From Collimonas humicola (GTDB lineage: Bacteria; Pseudomonadota; Gammaproteobacteria; Burkholderiales; Burkholderiaceae_D), in NCBI RefSeq assembly GCF_018304945.1, contig NZ_JAGQEE010000012.1:48628-112627 (forward strand): DNA of 64,000 nt, in the 5' to 3' direction. A program made the translations under genes and the position numbers. Shown one piece after another: positions 35,914 through 44,745 of the stretch. The notes under the pieces were generated by a model. It was not told where the DNA came from. It saw nothing but the letters and a program-made list of their open reading frames with translations, and did not search any database. Numbering within the stretch: position 1 is the stretch's first letter; every line of letters begins with the position of its first letter.

Positions 35914-36849
35914 TCAATTTCCTACATGATCCGATGGAAAGCGCAATGACTCTCTGAAAAGATAGCTCATAGGCATGTTTAGCGTAAGATTATTTTTTGC
36001 CGGTATCGCGCTCAGGAACCACTTTGTATACAGCTTCTGGATTTCGCCATCGTGGATGATGCGGCCCATTTCGCGGTCCACCAGGCCTTTGTAGGCCGGG
36101 TCGCCCTTCGGCAGCATGATAGCGTACGGCTCAGTTGTCAAAGGATCACCGACCACCGCATACGCTGCCGGATCCTTGGCCGTGGCCTTCAAGCCGTACA
36201 GCAGCACGTCGTCCATCACGAAAGCGTCGGCCGCCTTGTCTTCCACCATCTTGAACGACTCGTTGTGATCGCGCCCTTCCAGCACCGTCATGTTCAGCGC
36301 ACGAACCTGGCCGCGGTCATCCAGCGACTTGACGCTGGTGGTGCCCTTGGTCGTCACCACTTTCTTGTTGCGCAGGTCCGGCCAGTTCTTGATGGTGTCG
36401 CTGGTCCGCACGATCATGCGCGTGGATGCCATGAAATGCGCAATGGTGAAGTCGACCCGCTTGCGCCGTTCCGCATTGTTGGTGGTCGATCCGCACTCCA
36501 GGTCCACCTTGCCGCCGGCAATTAAGTCAAGCCGGTTGGAGGAAGTCACCGGCACATAGGCGATATTCAATTGCGGCAATTTCAATTGTTGCTTTACGGC
36601 ATCTGCAATTTTCAGACACAAGTCGATCGTATAGCCCACCGGCTTCTTGTCCTGGTCCAGAAAGGAAAAAGGAAAAGATGCCTCTCTGTACCCGATCGTG
36701 ATGGTCTTGCTGTCGCGGATCCTTGCCAGCGCGTCTTCCGCCTGCGCCGCAGCCGCGCTCAAACCCAGGCTCAGCGCCAGCGCCACGCTTAAGCTGGTTG
36801 TCCGGCGCCATGCGGCCGTACCATTCTTGTTGATTTCCCTGATTGCCAC
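35914..36849 (-). CDS. Second GltI-like amino acid-binding protein
   Basis: A 311-residue paralogue of GltI. It has a signal peptide (about residues 15-38, ending AAAQAED), and family-3 blocks GYREASFPFSFLDQDKK, DLECGSTTNNAERRKR and FVMDDVLLYGL. These parallel GltI closely (E for D/S at the ligand-contact segment LECGS vs LSCDS), suggesting a related but different specificity. It lies 175 bp before gltI on the same strand, with no visible terminator between; it either shares the GltJKL membrane complex or is independently regulated. Confidence 0.9.
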   Translation of the reverse strand: MAIREINKNGTAAWRRTTSLSVALALSLGLSAAAAQAEDALARIRDSKTITIGYREASFPFSFLDQDKKPVGYTIDLCLKIADAVKQQLKLPQLNIAYVPVTSSNRLDLIAGGKVDLECGSTTNNAERRKRVDFTIAHFMASTRMIVRTSDTIKNWPDLRNKKVVTTKGTTSVKSLDDRGQVRALNMTVLEGRDHNESFKMVEDKAADAFVMDDVLLYGLKATAKDPAAYAVVGDPLTTEPYAIMLPKGDPAYKGLVDREMGRIIHDGEIQKLYTKWFLSAIPAKNNLTLNMPMSYLFRESLRFPSDHVGN

Positions 36850-36982
36850 GCTGTTCTCCTGTTGATATTTGCTAATGATGTCGAATTATTTTTCGGTCCG
36901 GAATGTGCATAACATGCAATATTCAAGCCAGCTATTCGCTTATCCATCGCGATTGTTTTTCATCGCTTCCAGATGGACAAAC

Positions 36983-37002
36983 GCCCCGGATTCTACCGGG
37001 GC
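36983..37002 (-). terminator. Terminator-like hairpin after gdhA
   Basis: GCCCCGG (37002-36996, minus) pairs with CCGGGGC (36989-36983), 7 bp with a 6-nt loop, followed by GTTTGTCC. The T-run is poor, so strength is uncertain. Confidence 0.55.
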
Positions 37003-37101
37003 CAGATAGTACACGCGCAAGCGGCGATTTGGGTCGCCAATTGCGCGTGCGCAAAACATTTCGACTATAGCTCAACTTCGCGCTGTATCAATTCGATCCA
37101 A

Positions 37102-38388
37102 TCAAGGATACAAACCGCGCATTTCGCGCGCCTGCAATACCCGGGTACAAGCAACGATGAACGCCGCGGTACGCAGGGAGACCTTTTTCTCTTCGGCCAG
37201 TTGCCACACCGCAGTGAACGCTTCGCGCATGATGCGGGTGAGGCGCAGATTGATTTCATCTTCGGTCCAGAAGAAGCTGGAGAAATCCTGCACCCATTCG
37301 AAATAGCTGACGGTCACGCCGCCGGCGTTGGCGATGACGTCAGGCACCACCAGCACGCCTTTTTCATGCAGGATGTCGTCCGCTGCCGGGCTGGTCGGAC
37401 CGTTCGCGCCTTCCAGGATGATCTTGGCGCGGATCTTGCCGGCGTTCTCGACAGTGATCTGCTGTTCCAGCGCCGCAGGCACCAAAATATCGCAATCCAC
37501 CCCCCAAAACTGCGCACGGTCGCTGATTTCTTCGCCGCCGCTGAAGCCGGCCACGCTGCCGGTTTTCTGCACGTGGGCCTGCAATGCCGCCACGTCCAGG
37601 CCGCTGGAGCGCGTCACGGTGGAGATATGGTCCTGCACCGCCACCACTTTGGCGCCGGCGTCCGAGAACAGGCGCGCCGCGATGCTGCCGACGTTACCGA
37701 AACCCTGCACCGCAACCTTGGCGCCATGGATATCCAGGCCGCGCTTGACCGCCGCTTCGCAACCCACCACGAACACGCCGCGGCCGGTGGCTTCGCGCCG
37801 TCCCAGGCTGCCGCCCAGCGAGATCGGCTTGCCGGTCACCACGCCCGAAGCAGTGCTGCCCTGGTTCATGGAATAGGTATCCATCATCCACGCCATGATC
37901 TGTTCGTTGGTGTTGACGTCCGGCGCCGGAATGTCCTTGTTAGGGCCGATGATGATGCCGATTTCGCTGGTGTAGCGCCGTGTCATGCGCTGCAGCTCGC
38001 CTTGCGACAGCGTCTTCGGGTCAACCCGGATGCCGCCCTTGGCGCCGCCGTACGGCACGTTGACCGCCGCGTTCTTGACCGTCATCCAGGCCGACAGCGC
38101 CATCACTTCAGACAGTGTCACGTCCTGGTGGAAACGGACGCCGCCCTTGCCCGGGCCGCGCGAAGTATTGTGCTGAACGCGGTAACCTTCGAAGTGAGCA
38201 ATGGTGCCATCGTCGCGTTCGATAGGAACGTCGACGATCAGCATGCGCTTCGGACGCTTCATGGTCTCGACCCAGCGGGCCAGGTTGCCAAGGTAAGGTG
38301 TAACGCGATCGATTTGTTCGAGATAATCGCCCCATGGGCCGATGCCATGTTGCGTGAGATAAGATGGGACTTCGTGCTTGATAGTCAT
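37102..38388 (-). CDS. gdhA: GdhA, glutamate dehydrogenase
   Basis: Glutamate dehydrogenase interconverts glutamate and 2-oxoglutarate plus ammonium. From the ATG at 38388 ([15 protein letters not shown]) the protein is 428 residues, the length of hexameric NAD(P)-type enzymes. It has the catalytic lysine loop [14 protein letters not shown], the Rossmann motif [15 protein letters not shown] and the substrate block GPTSPAADD. Beside glutamate/aspartate uptake genes it probably supports glutamate catabolism. It is followed on the same strand by the second binding-protein gene; a palindrome suited to a LysR regulator lies 131 bp upstream. Confidence 0.95.
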   Translation of the reverse strand: MTIKHEVPSYLTQHGIGPWGDYLEQIDRVTPYLGNLARWVETMKRPKRMLIVDVPIERDDGTIAHFEGYRVQHNTSRGPGKGGVRFHQDVTLSEVMALSAWMTVKNAAVNVPYGGAKGGIRVDPKTLSQGELQRMTRRYTSEIGIIIGPNKDIPAPDVNTNEQIMAWMMDTYSMNQGSTASGVVTGKPISLGGSLGRREATGRGVFVVGCEAAVKRGLDIHGAKVAVQGFGNVGSIAARLFSDAGAKVVAVQDHISTVTRSSGLDVAALQAHVQKTGSVAGFSGGEEISDRAQFWGVDCDILVPAALEQQITVENAGKIRAKIILEGANGPTSPAADDILHEKGVLVVPDVIANAGGVTVSYFEWVQDFSSFFWTEDEINLRLTRIMREAFTAVWQLAEEKKVSLRTAAFIVACTRVLQAREMRGLYP

Positions 38389-38518
38389 GCTTTTGCGCGC
38401 TCCAGGAAGTGGCAGACCGGCTCCCATATGAAAGACTGCAGCGGGAGCAAAATCGATCTAGTGCCGCATCGTAGGACAACGTCACAGGGCATTGCCAATG
38501 CTTTGTGCGCATGTAACT

Positions 38519-38533
38519 ATGCAAATTTTGCAT
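38519..38533. promoter_or_regulatory. LysR-type palindrome upstream of gdhA
   Basis: ATGCAAATTTTGCAT is a perfect 15-bp inverted repeat containing the T-N11-A core. It lies 131 bp before the gdhA start and about 63 bp after the stop of the LysR gene. It is a candidate operator for that regulator. Confidence 0.55.
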
Positions 38534-38595
38534 TGATATCAAAAGAACAATTTGTGTGCCGGAGATATGGTTTTTGCCGACGCACCGGCGGGCAA

Positions 38596-39576
38596 TCAGC
38601 GCTGGCTGGAAATGGCGGGAATGGCAGTCTTGCGCTTGGCGCCCTTGGCTGCCAGTTCCTGCTGTTGCAGCAGATAAGCCCACAATCTGGCGACCACCGG
38701 CTTGCCCGGTCTTTGTATGGTCGGCCGTTCGCGATACAGGCGGATTTCCATGGTCGCCTCCCATTCCGGCGCCGCCTGGTCGACGCTGGCAAGCTGCTTC
38801 AGCTTGACCTCGCGGGTCACGGCGGACTCCGGCAGGAAGGCCACGCCATGCCCTTCCAGCGCCATCATTTTCAAGCCTTCCGCCATATCGGTTTCATAGC
38901 GCTTTTCAAGATACAGCGGCTTCTTGGCGTCGGCCAGGATCAGTTCCACCATGCGCCCCAGATAGGCATTGCTGGTGTACGACAGGAAGGGCAAAGGCGC
39001 GCTGGCGCTGCCCGGGAAGCGATAGTCAGGCTCGCCGGCCTTGTTGCAATGGGCGTAGGCGCGCAGCACTTCGCTGCCGAGCGTGATCAGATCGTAGCGG
39101 CCGGTATCGAGCTGCACCGGCTGGCGCGGATGGTGGTAGCACAGCAGCAGATCGCAGCCGCCGTCGACCATCGCCATCACCGCATCGTGCACGTTCAGGG
39201 CCAGCAAGCGCGTATTGAGCGGACCGAAACCGTCTTCCAGCACCCGGATCCAGCGCGGCACATAGGTCAGCGAGAGTGTATGGGGCACTGCGAAATCGAC
39301 CGTGCTCAAGGCCGTCGGCCGCTTGCCGCGCATCAGCGCGCGGGCGTTGTTGATCTGGCCGAGCATCTCCAGCGCCTGCTCGTAAAAGACTTCGCCGGCT
39401 GCGGTCAGCCGTGTCGGATAGGAAGTGCGGTCGATCAGATCGGCGCCCAGCCACGCCTCCAGCGACTGGATGCGGCGTGAAAACGCCGGTTGCGTCACGT
39501 GACGCAATTCTGCCGAACGGCTGAAACTATGGGTTTCCGCCAACGAAATGAAGTCTTCTAGCCATTTGCTTTCCAT
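38596..39576 (-). CDS. LysR family transcriptional regulator
   Basis: From the ATG at 39576 (MESKWLEDFISLAETHSF) the protein is 326 residues: an N-terminal winged HTH (about 1-62; SFSRSAELRHVTQPAFSRR) and a C-terminal effector-binding domain. A lysine-rich C-terminal end (GAKRKTAI) is unusual. It lies upstream of gdhA on the same strand, 207 bp apart, so gdhA is its likely target; the effector is unknown. An in-frame extension of 21 residues upstream has no support. Confidence 0.88.
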   Translation of the reverse strand: MESKWLEDFISLAETHSFSRSAELRHVTQPAFSRRIQSLEAWLGADLIDRTSYPTRLTAAGEVFYEQALEMLGQINNARALMRGKRPTALSTVDFAVPHTLSLTYVPRWIRVLEDGFGPLNTRLLALNVHDAVMAMVDGGCDLLLCYHHPRQPVQLDTGRYDLITLGSEVLRAYAHCNKAGEPDYRFPGSASAPLPFLSYTSNAYLGRMVELILADAKKPLYLEKRYETDMAEGLKMMALEGHGVAFLPESAVTREVKLKQLASVDQAAPEWEATMEIRLYRERPTIQRPGKPVVARLWAYLLQQQELAAKGAKRKTAIPAISSQR

Positions 39577-39659
39577 GCCGCTATCGTAACGCGAGTCTGG
39601 AATCTCGGCACAGGAAATTGGCGCGCGGCGCGCCGACAATCTCTGCCGGCGTTGTGCCG

Positions 39660-41549
39660 TTACACCATCCGGATTACATTTTCAGCGTAACCGTCAGCGT
39701 CGGCCAATGGCGGCGATGCGCTCCCTATTTCCTCCGGATGCGCCTGCTGGCGCAGCCACATTTGCGCATAGGCGCCGTCCGCCGCCAGCAACTGGACATG
39801 CGTGCCGCGTTCGACGATGCGGCCGTGATCGAGCACCAGGATCTGCTCGGCGTCGGCAATCGTCGACAAGCGATGAGCGATCACCAGCGTGGTGCGGTCC
39901 CTGGCGATTTCCTTCAGCTGCGCCTGGATCGCCTGCTCGGATTTCGAATCCAGCGCCGACGTCGCCTCGTCGAAAATCAGCACGGCGGGATTCTTCAGCA
40001 AGGTGCGGGCGATGGCGACGCGCTGCTTTTCGCCGCCGGACAATTTCAGGCCGCGCTCGCCGACCATCGAGTCATAGCCGTCCGGCAGCGACTCGATGAA
40101 ATCGTGAATATGCGCGGCCTTGGCGACCGCCACGATTTCCGCCTTGCTGGCGCCCGGTTTGCCATAGGCGATGTTGTATTCGATGCTGTCGTTGAACAGC
40201 ACCGTATCCTGAGGCACGATGCCGATCGCCTGGCGCAGCGAAGCTTGCGTGATGTCGCGCAGGTCCTGGCCGTCGATGGTGATGCGGCCGCCATTGATAT
40301 CGTAGAAGCGGAACAGCAGGCGCGACAGGGTCGACTTGCCGGAACCGCTGTGGCCGACCACTGCGGTGGTGGTGCCGGCAGCGATCGTGAAGTCGACGTC
40401 GAACAGGATCTGGCGCTTGCTTTCGTAGCTGAAATCCACATGCGAAAAACGCACCTGCGCGCCGCCGGTCAGCAGCGGACGCGCCCCATCCGCATCGGCG
40501 ATTTCGCGGTTCTCGTCCAGCAGGTGGAACAGCCGCTCCATGTCCGCCAGGCTCTGCTTGATTTCCCGATAGATCACACCGAGGAAATTCAAGGGAATGT
40601 ACAGCTGGATCATGAAGGAATTGACCAGCACCAGGTCGCCCAGGGTCATCTTGCCGTCGATTACGCCTTGCGTCGCCCGCCACAAGATCAGGGTGACCGC
40701 GGTGGCGATGATCAGCGATTGTCCGGTGTTCAGAAGCGACAGGGAAGTCTGCGATTTCACCGCGGCGGTTTCGTAACGCATCAAGCCATCGTCATAGCGC
40801 CTGGCCTCATACTCTTCATTGCCGAAGTACTTGACGGTTTCGTAGTTGATCAGCGAATCGATGGCCTTGGTGTTGGCGCTCGAATCGAGCGTATTCATGG
40901 TGCGCCGGAAGTGGGTGCGCCATTCCGTCACCGTCACCGTAAAGGAGATATAGCTGACCAGCGCCACCACCGTGATGCCAGCGAACCAGATGTCGTAATG
41001 CAGCACCAGGTAGCCCAGCACCAGCGAGATCTCGATCAGGGTCGGCAGGATGCTGAACAAGGCGTAGGACACCAGCGAGGAAATGCCGCGTGTGCCGCGT
41101 TCGATGTCGCGCGTCATGCCGCCGGTCTGGCGGTTCAAATGGAAACGCAATGACAGCGAATGCAAATGGCGGAACACCTGCAGGGCAATGGTGCGCACGG
41201 CGCGCTGGGTGACGCGGGCGAACACGAATTCGCGCAGCTCGGTGAACAAGGTAGTGCTCAGACGCAGCAAGCCGTAGGCCGCCAGTATTCCCAGCGGCAG
41301 CACCAGCATCGCCTGCGGATGGCTGGCGGTGATGGTCATGCTGTCGATCAGTTTTTTCAAGACCAGCGGCACGCCGACATTGGCCAGCTTGGCGCCGAGC
41401 ATGAACAGCAGCGCCAGCGACACCCGCCACTTGTAAGTCCAGAGATAGGGCAGCAAAGTCTTGAGCGTGGCCCAGTCGCTGCGCTTGGGCTGGGCGCCGT
41501 TGTTCACGGCGGCAGCGGCGTCTGGCTGTGGGGCAGAATGGTGGCGCAT
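39660..41549 (-). CDS. ATM1-type ABC exporter (heavy metal / glutathione family)
   Basis: A 629-residue half-transporter: cytoplasmic N-terminus, six membrane helices (about residues 45-345), then an ATPase domain (about 375-610). The NBD has Walker A GHSGSGKSTLSR, signature LSGGEKQRVAIARTLL and Walker B VLIFDEATSALD. The sequence LLPYLWTYKWRVSLALLFM and the family RDIERGTRGISSL segment are typical of ATM1/HMT1 proteins, which export glutathione-bound metals or sulfur. It is divergent from the thioesterase gene (78 bp apart). Confidence 0.9.
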   Translation of the reverse strand: MRHHSAPQPDAAAAVNNGAQPKRSDWATLKTLLPYLWTYKWRVSLALLFMLGAKLANVGVPLVLKKLIDSMTITASHPQAMLVLPLGILAAYGLLRLSTTLFTELREFVFARVTQRAVRTIALQVFRHLHSLSLRFHLNRQTGGMTRDIERGTRGISSLVSYALFSILPTLIEISLVLGYLVLHYDIWFAGITVVALVSYISFTVTVTEWRTHFRRTMNTLDSSANTKAIDSLINYETVKYFGNEEYEARRYDDGLMRYETAAVKSQTSLSLLNTGQSLIIATAVTLILWRATQGVIDGKMTLGDLVLVNSFMIQLYIPLNFLGVIYREIKQSLADMERLFHLLDENREIADADGARPLLTGGAQVRFSHVDFSYESKRQILFDVDFTIAAGTTTAVVGHSGSGKSTLSRLLFRFYDINGGRITIDGQDLRDITQASLRQAIGIVPQDTVLFNDSIEYNIAYGKPGASKAEIVAVAKAAHIHDFIESLPDGYDSMVGERGLKLSGGEKQRVAIARTLLKNPAVLIFDEATSALDSKSEQAIQAQLKEIARDRTTLVIAHRLSTIADAEQILVLDHGRIVERGTHVQLLAADGAYAQMWLRQQAHPEEIGSASPPLADADGYAENVIRMV

Positions 41550-41627
41550 TGGGTGACAATCTTAAAGAATGGTTTAAGCTACAGAAATAAATAACTAATC
41601 AATTGTAGCTCTCGGGGAAAATAAAAG

Positions 41628-42035
41628 ATGGCTGATCAAAACGACAATCAATTACCGCCAGACACCATGCCGCAACTGCGCGTGATGCCGATGCCGGCCG
41701 ACGCCAACGTCCACGGCGACGTCTTCGGCGGCTGGATCATGGCACAGGTCGACATTGCCGGCTCGCTGCCGGCCACGCGCCGCGCCAACGGCCGCGTCGC
41801 CACCATTGCCGTGAATTCCTTCCTGTTCAAGCAGCCGGTATTCGTCGGCGACCTGCTGTCGTTCTACGCCAGCATCGTCAAGGTCGGCAATACCTCGATC
41901 ACGGTCAATGTCGAAGTCTATGCGGAACGCAACCGTCTGCAGACCGAAATCGTCAAGGTGACGGAAGCCACGCTGACCTATGTCGCCACCGACGACCAGC
42001 GCAAGCCGCGCAAGCTGCCGGCGCTGACACCCTGA
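41628..42035 (+). CDS. Acyl-CoA thioesterase (YciA-like hotdog protein)
   Basis: A 135-residue hotdog-fold thioesterase that hydrolyses acyl-CoA. The catalytic Asp region MPADANVHGDVFGGWIMAQVD is intact, matching YciA (D in the HGDxFGGW motif). It ends TGA at 42033-42035, and the IclR gene stop begins immediately at 42036 on the other strand, so the two stop codons form TGATCA. There is no room for a terminator between these convergent genes. Confidence 0.92.
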   Translation: MADQNDNQLPPDTMPQLRVMPMPADANVHGDVFGGWIMAQVDIAGSLPATRRANGRVATIAVNSFLFKQPVFVGDLLSFYASIVKVGNTSITVNVEVYAERNRLQTEIVKVTEATLTYVATDDQRKPRKLPALTP

Positions 42036-42884
42036 TCAGCCCAGGCTGCTGCCGATCATTTCCGGATTGGCGCCGAGTTCGCCGGAGATGCCGGCAGCGG
42101 CGGCCTGCACCACCGGGATCAACGACTGCATCCGTTCCAGCGGCATGTAAGGCAGCGTGCTGGAAACGCTGATGGCGGCAACGATGGCGTGGCTGGCGTC
42201 GTAGATCGGCGCCGCCACGCAGCGTATCGACGGCTCGTTGTCTTCCAGGTCGAAGGCATAGCCGCCCTCGACATAAGCACGCATCTGGTCGCGAAACTCA
42301 GTCCAGCTGCGCTTGGGCAGCAGGCGCGAAGTATCGACGCTGGTGGCCGAGCTGCGCTTCTCATATAGATTTTTCCACTCGCCCTCGCTCATTCCCAGCA
42401 TCAGCGCCTTGCCGACGCCGGTGGTAGCGATAGGCATGCGGTGTCCCACGCGCGAGCGCATCTCCAAACCCTTCTTGCCGGGAATCTTGTCCAGGTAAAG
42501 CACGTCGTCGCCATCCTGCAAGGCCAGGTGAATGGTGTCGCCGGATTGTTCCGCCAGCTGTTCCAGATAAGGCCGCGCCGCCACGCTGAGAGAGACTTCC
42601 TCGCGCGCCTGGAATCCCAGTTCAATCAGCTTGGGCCCCAGCACATAACCGATGCCGGGCGTAAAACGCAGATAACGCTCCTGCGCCAGGCAGCTGGCCA
42701 GGCGATGGGTAGTGCTGCGGGTCGTGCCCAGCAACTGCGAGATGTCTTTCAGATCGCGCGCGCCGCCAGCCACCGCCTGCAGCACGGCCAGGCCGCGCGT
42801 CAGGGTCTGGGTGCCGGTCGGCATCGCGGCGATCTCGTCGCCTGCATTTTTCATCGGCGCTATCAAGTCCGGCGATTTTCGCAT
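42036..42884 (-). CDS. IclR family regulator of galactonate genes
   Basis: From the ATG at 42884 (MRKSPDLIAPMKN, 282 residues; AAGGATGGAG upstream) it has an N-terminal winged HTH (about 25-85; DISQLLGTTRSTTHRLAS) and an IclR effector domain. It is divergent from dgoKAD, with a palindrome at 42908-42924 in between. The frame also extends upstream to 42944, but those residues would be encoded inside the operator. By context it is a dgo regulator, most likely a repressor relieved by galactonate or KDPGal. E. coli uses a GntR protein (DgoR) instead. Confidence 0.9.
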   Translation of the reverse strand: MRKSPDLIAPMKNAGDEIAAMPTGTQTLTRGLAVLQAVAGGARDLKDISQLLGTTRSTTHRLASCLAQERYLRFTPGIGYVLGPKLIELGFQAREEVSLSVAARPYLEQLAEQSGDTIHLALQDGDDVLYLDKIPGKKGLEMRSRVGHRMPIATTGVGKALMLGMSEGEWKNLYEKRSSATSVDTSRLLPKRSWTEFRDQMRAYVEGGYAFDLEDNEPSIRCVAAPIYDASHAIVAAISVSSTLPYMPLERMQSLIPVVQAAAAGISGELGANPEMIGSSLG

Positions 42885-42907
42885 CACTCCATCCTTCAAA
42901 CAATTTA

Positions 42908-42924
42908 ATCCCATATATTGGGAT
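42908..42924. promoter_or_regulatory. Putative IclR operator
   Basis: ATCCCA-TATAT-TGGGAT is a perfect 17-bp palindrome (6-bp arms) 13 bp upstream of the dgoK -35 and 23 bp before the IclR start. A direct repeat GTACGCAAC occurs at 42965-42973 and 42991-42999, around the predicted start site. Confidence 0.7.
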
Positions 42925-42937
42925 AGCATATCATATA

Positions 42938-42966
42938 TTGACAAGGCATTGCTGCCGGAATAAAGT
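42938..42966 (+). promoter_or_regulatory. Promoter of dgoKAD
   Basis: A consensus TTGACA (42938-42943), exactly 17 bp, then TAAAGT (42961-42966). It is about 70-100 bp before the dgoK ATG. Confidence 0.8.
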
Positions 42967-43038
42967 ACGCAACACTAGATTGTTACACCCGTACGCAACC
43001 GGCAGCAAAGCAAACCATTTCGGAATCCGCCCAAGCCA

Positions 43039-44037
43039 ATGAATCCAGCACCGCATCAAACGCGCTTAATCGCCCTCGACTGGGGCACGTCGTCGCTGCG
43101 CGCTTATCGCCTCGGCGCTGAGGGCCAGCGGCTGGAACTGCGTGCCTTGCCATGGGGCGTAATGCAATTGCCGGATGCCGGCGATGGAGAAAATGCCGGC
43201 TTCGAAGCGGCTTTTGAGCAGGCTTGCGGCGACTGGCTGCAAGCAGCGCCAGGCACGCCGGTGATTGCGGCAGGCATGGTCGGCAGCCGCCAGGGCTGGT
43301 GCGAGGCGCCCTACCTGGAAGTGCCGCTCGCCGTCGGCCAGATCGGCGGCAGCCTGGCCAGCCTGCGCAACCGCCATGGCCAGCTGATCCATATCGTGCC
43401 TGGCCTGATGGAAAACTCGCAGCTGCCCAACGTCATGCGCGGCGAAGAAACCCAGGTGGTTGGCGTACTTTCACTGCATGCGCAGCAAGGCCAAGCGGCA
43501 GACATCCTGATCGGCCTGCCCGGCACCCATTCCAAATGGGTGCAGATCCGGCATGCGGAAACACAGAACGAAGTCCGGCATTTCGATACCTTCATGACCG
43601 GCGAAGTCTATGCGGCGCTATGCGGACACACCATTCTCGGCCGCGGCATGGTTGCCGGCGACAACGACACGGGCGACGCCCAGCGCAGCTTTGAACGCGG
43701 GCTGCAGGTGGCGCAAACCGCGGCCGGACAAGCTGGTGTATTGTCGACCATATTCAGTACCCGCACCCTGGGACTGACCGGCGTGCTGGACGGCACCGGC
43801 CAGCGCGAATACCTGTCGGGACTGCTGATCGGCCATGAGATCGCCGCCTTGCGCGGCATGCTGCAGGCACAGCAGCGGCTGCCGGCGCAGGTCATGCTGG
43901 TCGGCGAAGCCGGCTTGTGCGAGCGCTATGCGCAGGCGTTGCGCGCCTATGGCTTCGGCAAGATCGAGGTGGCGCAGCAAGCCACCGAACGCGGACTGTG
44001 GCAACTGGCGCTCAGCGCCGGATTGCTGCATACCTGA
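43039..44037 (+). CDS. dgoK: DgoK, 2-dehydro-3-deoxygalactonokinase
   Basis: DgoK phosphorylates 2-dehydro-3-deoxy-D-galactonate with ATP. The 332-residue protein has the ASKHA-type phosphate loop LDWGTSSLRAYR (about residues 14-25) and the DgoK blocks GMVGSRQGWCEAPY and PGTHSKWV. The first gene of dgoKAD; dgoA starts 22 nt downstream. The ribosome binding site is weak. Confidence 0.93.
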   Translation: MNPAPHQTRLIALDWGTSSLRAYRLGAEGQRLELRALPWGVMQLPDAGDGENAGFEAAFEQACGDWLQAAPGTPVIAAGMVGSRQGWCEAPYLEVPLAVGQIGGSLASLRNRHGQLIHIVPGLMENSQLPNVMRGEETQVVGVLSLHAQQGQAADILIGLPGTHSKWVQIRHAETQNEVRHFDTFMTGEVYAALCGHTILGRGMVAGDNDTGDAQRSFERGLQVAQTAAGQAGVLSTIFSTRTLGLTGVLDGTGQREYLSGLLIGHEIAALRGMLQAQQRLPAQVMLVGEAGLCERYAQALRAYGFGKIEVAQQATERGLWQLALSAGLLHT

Positions 44038-44059
44038 CTGAGGCATCGGAGAAAACATC

Positions 44060-44695
44060 ATGCTAAAAAGCGCAATGAAACAATGCGGGCTGATCGCCAT
44101 CCTGCGCGGCGTCAAGCCGCATGAAGCGGCGGCGATCGGGCTCAAGCTGTACGAGGCCGGCTTCAGGATCATCGAAGTCCCGCTCAATTCGCCCGAGCCC
44201 TACGACAGCATCCGCACGTTGCGCAGCGCCCTGCCGGCGGACTGCATGGTGGGCGCCGGCACCGTCCTGAGCACCGACCAGGTGGCGGCGGTGAAGCGCG
44301 CCGGCGGTGAAATCATTGTCATGCCGCATAGCGATCCGCTGGTGATCGCCGCCGCCAAGCAGGCCGGCCTGGCTTGCGCGCCGGGCGTCGCCACGGTGAC
44401 CGAAGCGTTTGCCGCGCTGGCGGCCGGCGCCGACGTCTTGAAGATGTTCCCGGCCGAGCAGCTGGGAGCGCATGTCGTCAAGGCATGGCGCGCGGTGATC
44501 CCGCGCGAGATCGCCTTGCTGCCAGTGGGCGGCGTCACGCCCGAGAACCTGGCGACCTTCATCGATGCCGGCGCCTCCGGCTTCGGCCTGGGATCGGCTT
44601 TGTACAAGCCTGGCCTGAGCGCCGAACAGGTGGGCCAGCATGCCAACAAGTTTGTCGCCGCATGGTGCGCGGCACAAGAACAAAACAGCAGATAG
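44060..44695 (+). CDS. dgoA: DgoA, 2-dehydro-3-deoxy-6-phosphogalactonate aldolase
   Basis: DgoA splits KDPGal into pyruvate and glyceraldehyde-3-phosphate. The 211-residue class I aldolase has AILRGVKPHEA, VGAGTVLSTDQV, and the Schiff-base lysine in VLKMFPAEQLG. KDPG aldolases (Eda) are similar, but the operon with DgoK and DgoD decides in favour of KDPGal. It lies 51 nt before dgoD. Confidence 0.92.
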   Translation: MLKSAMKQCGLIAILRGVKPHEAAAIGLKLYEAGFRIIEVPLNSPEPYDSIRTLRSALPADCMVGAGTVLSTDQVAAVKRAGGEIIVMPHSDPLVIAAAKQAGLACAPGVATVTEAFAALAAGADVLKMFPAEQLGAHVVKAWRAVIPREIALLPVGGVTPENLATFIDAGASGFGLGSALYKPGLSAEQVGQHANKFVAAWCAAQEQNSR

Positions 44696-44745
44696 TCGAC
44701 CGGGCGCGCGGCTGAGCCGCGGCCTGTAACCAGGAGAACGGATTA

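Noticed and set aside
36973..39480. Plus-strand open frame of 835 codons
   Set aside because: Antisense to gdhA and LysR; the length is due to GC bias only.
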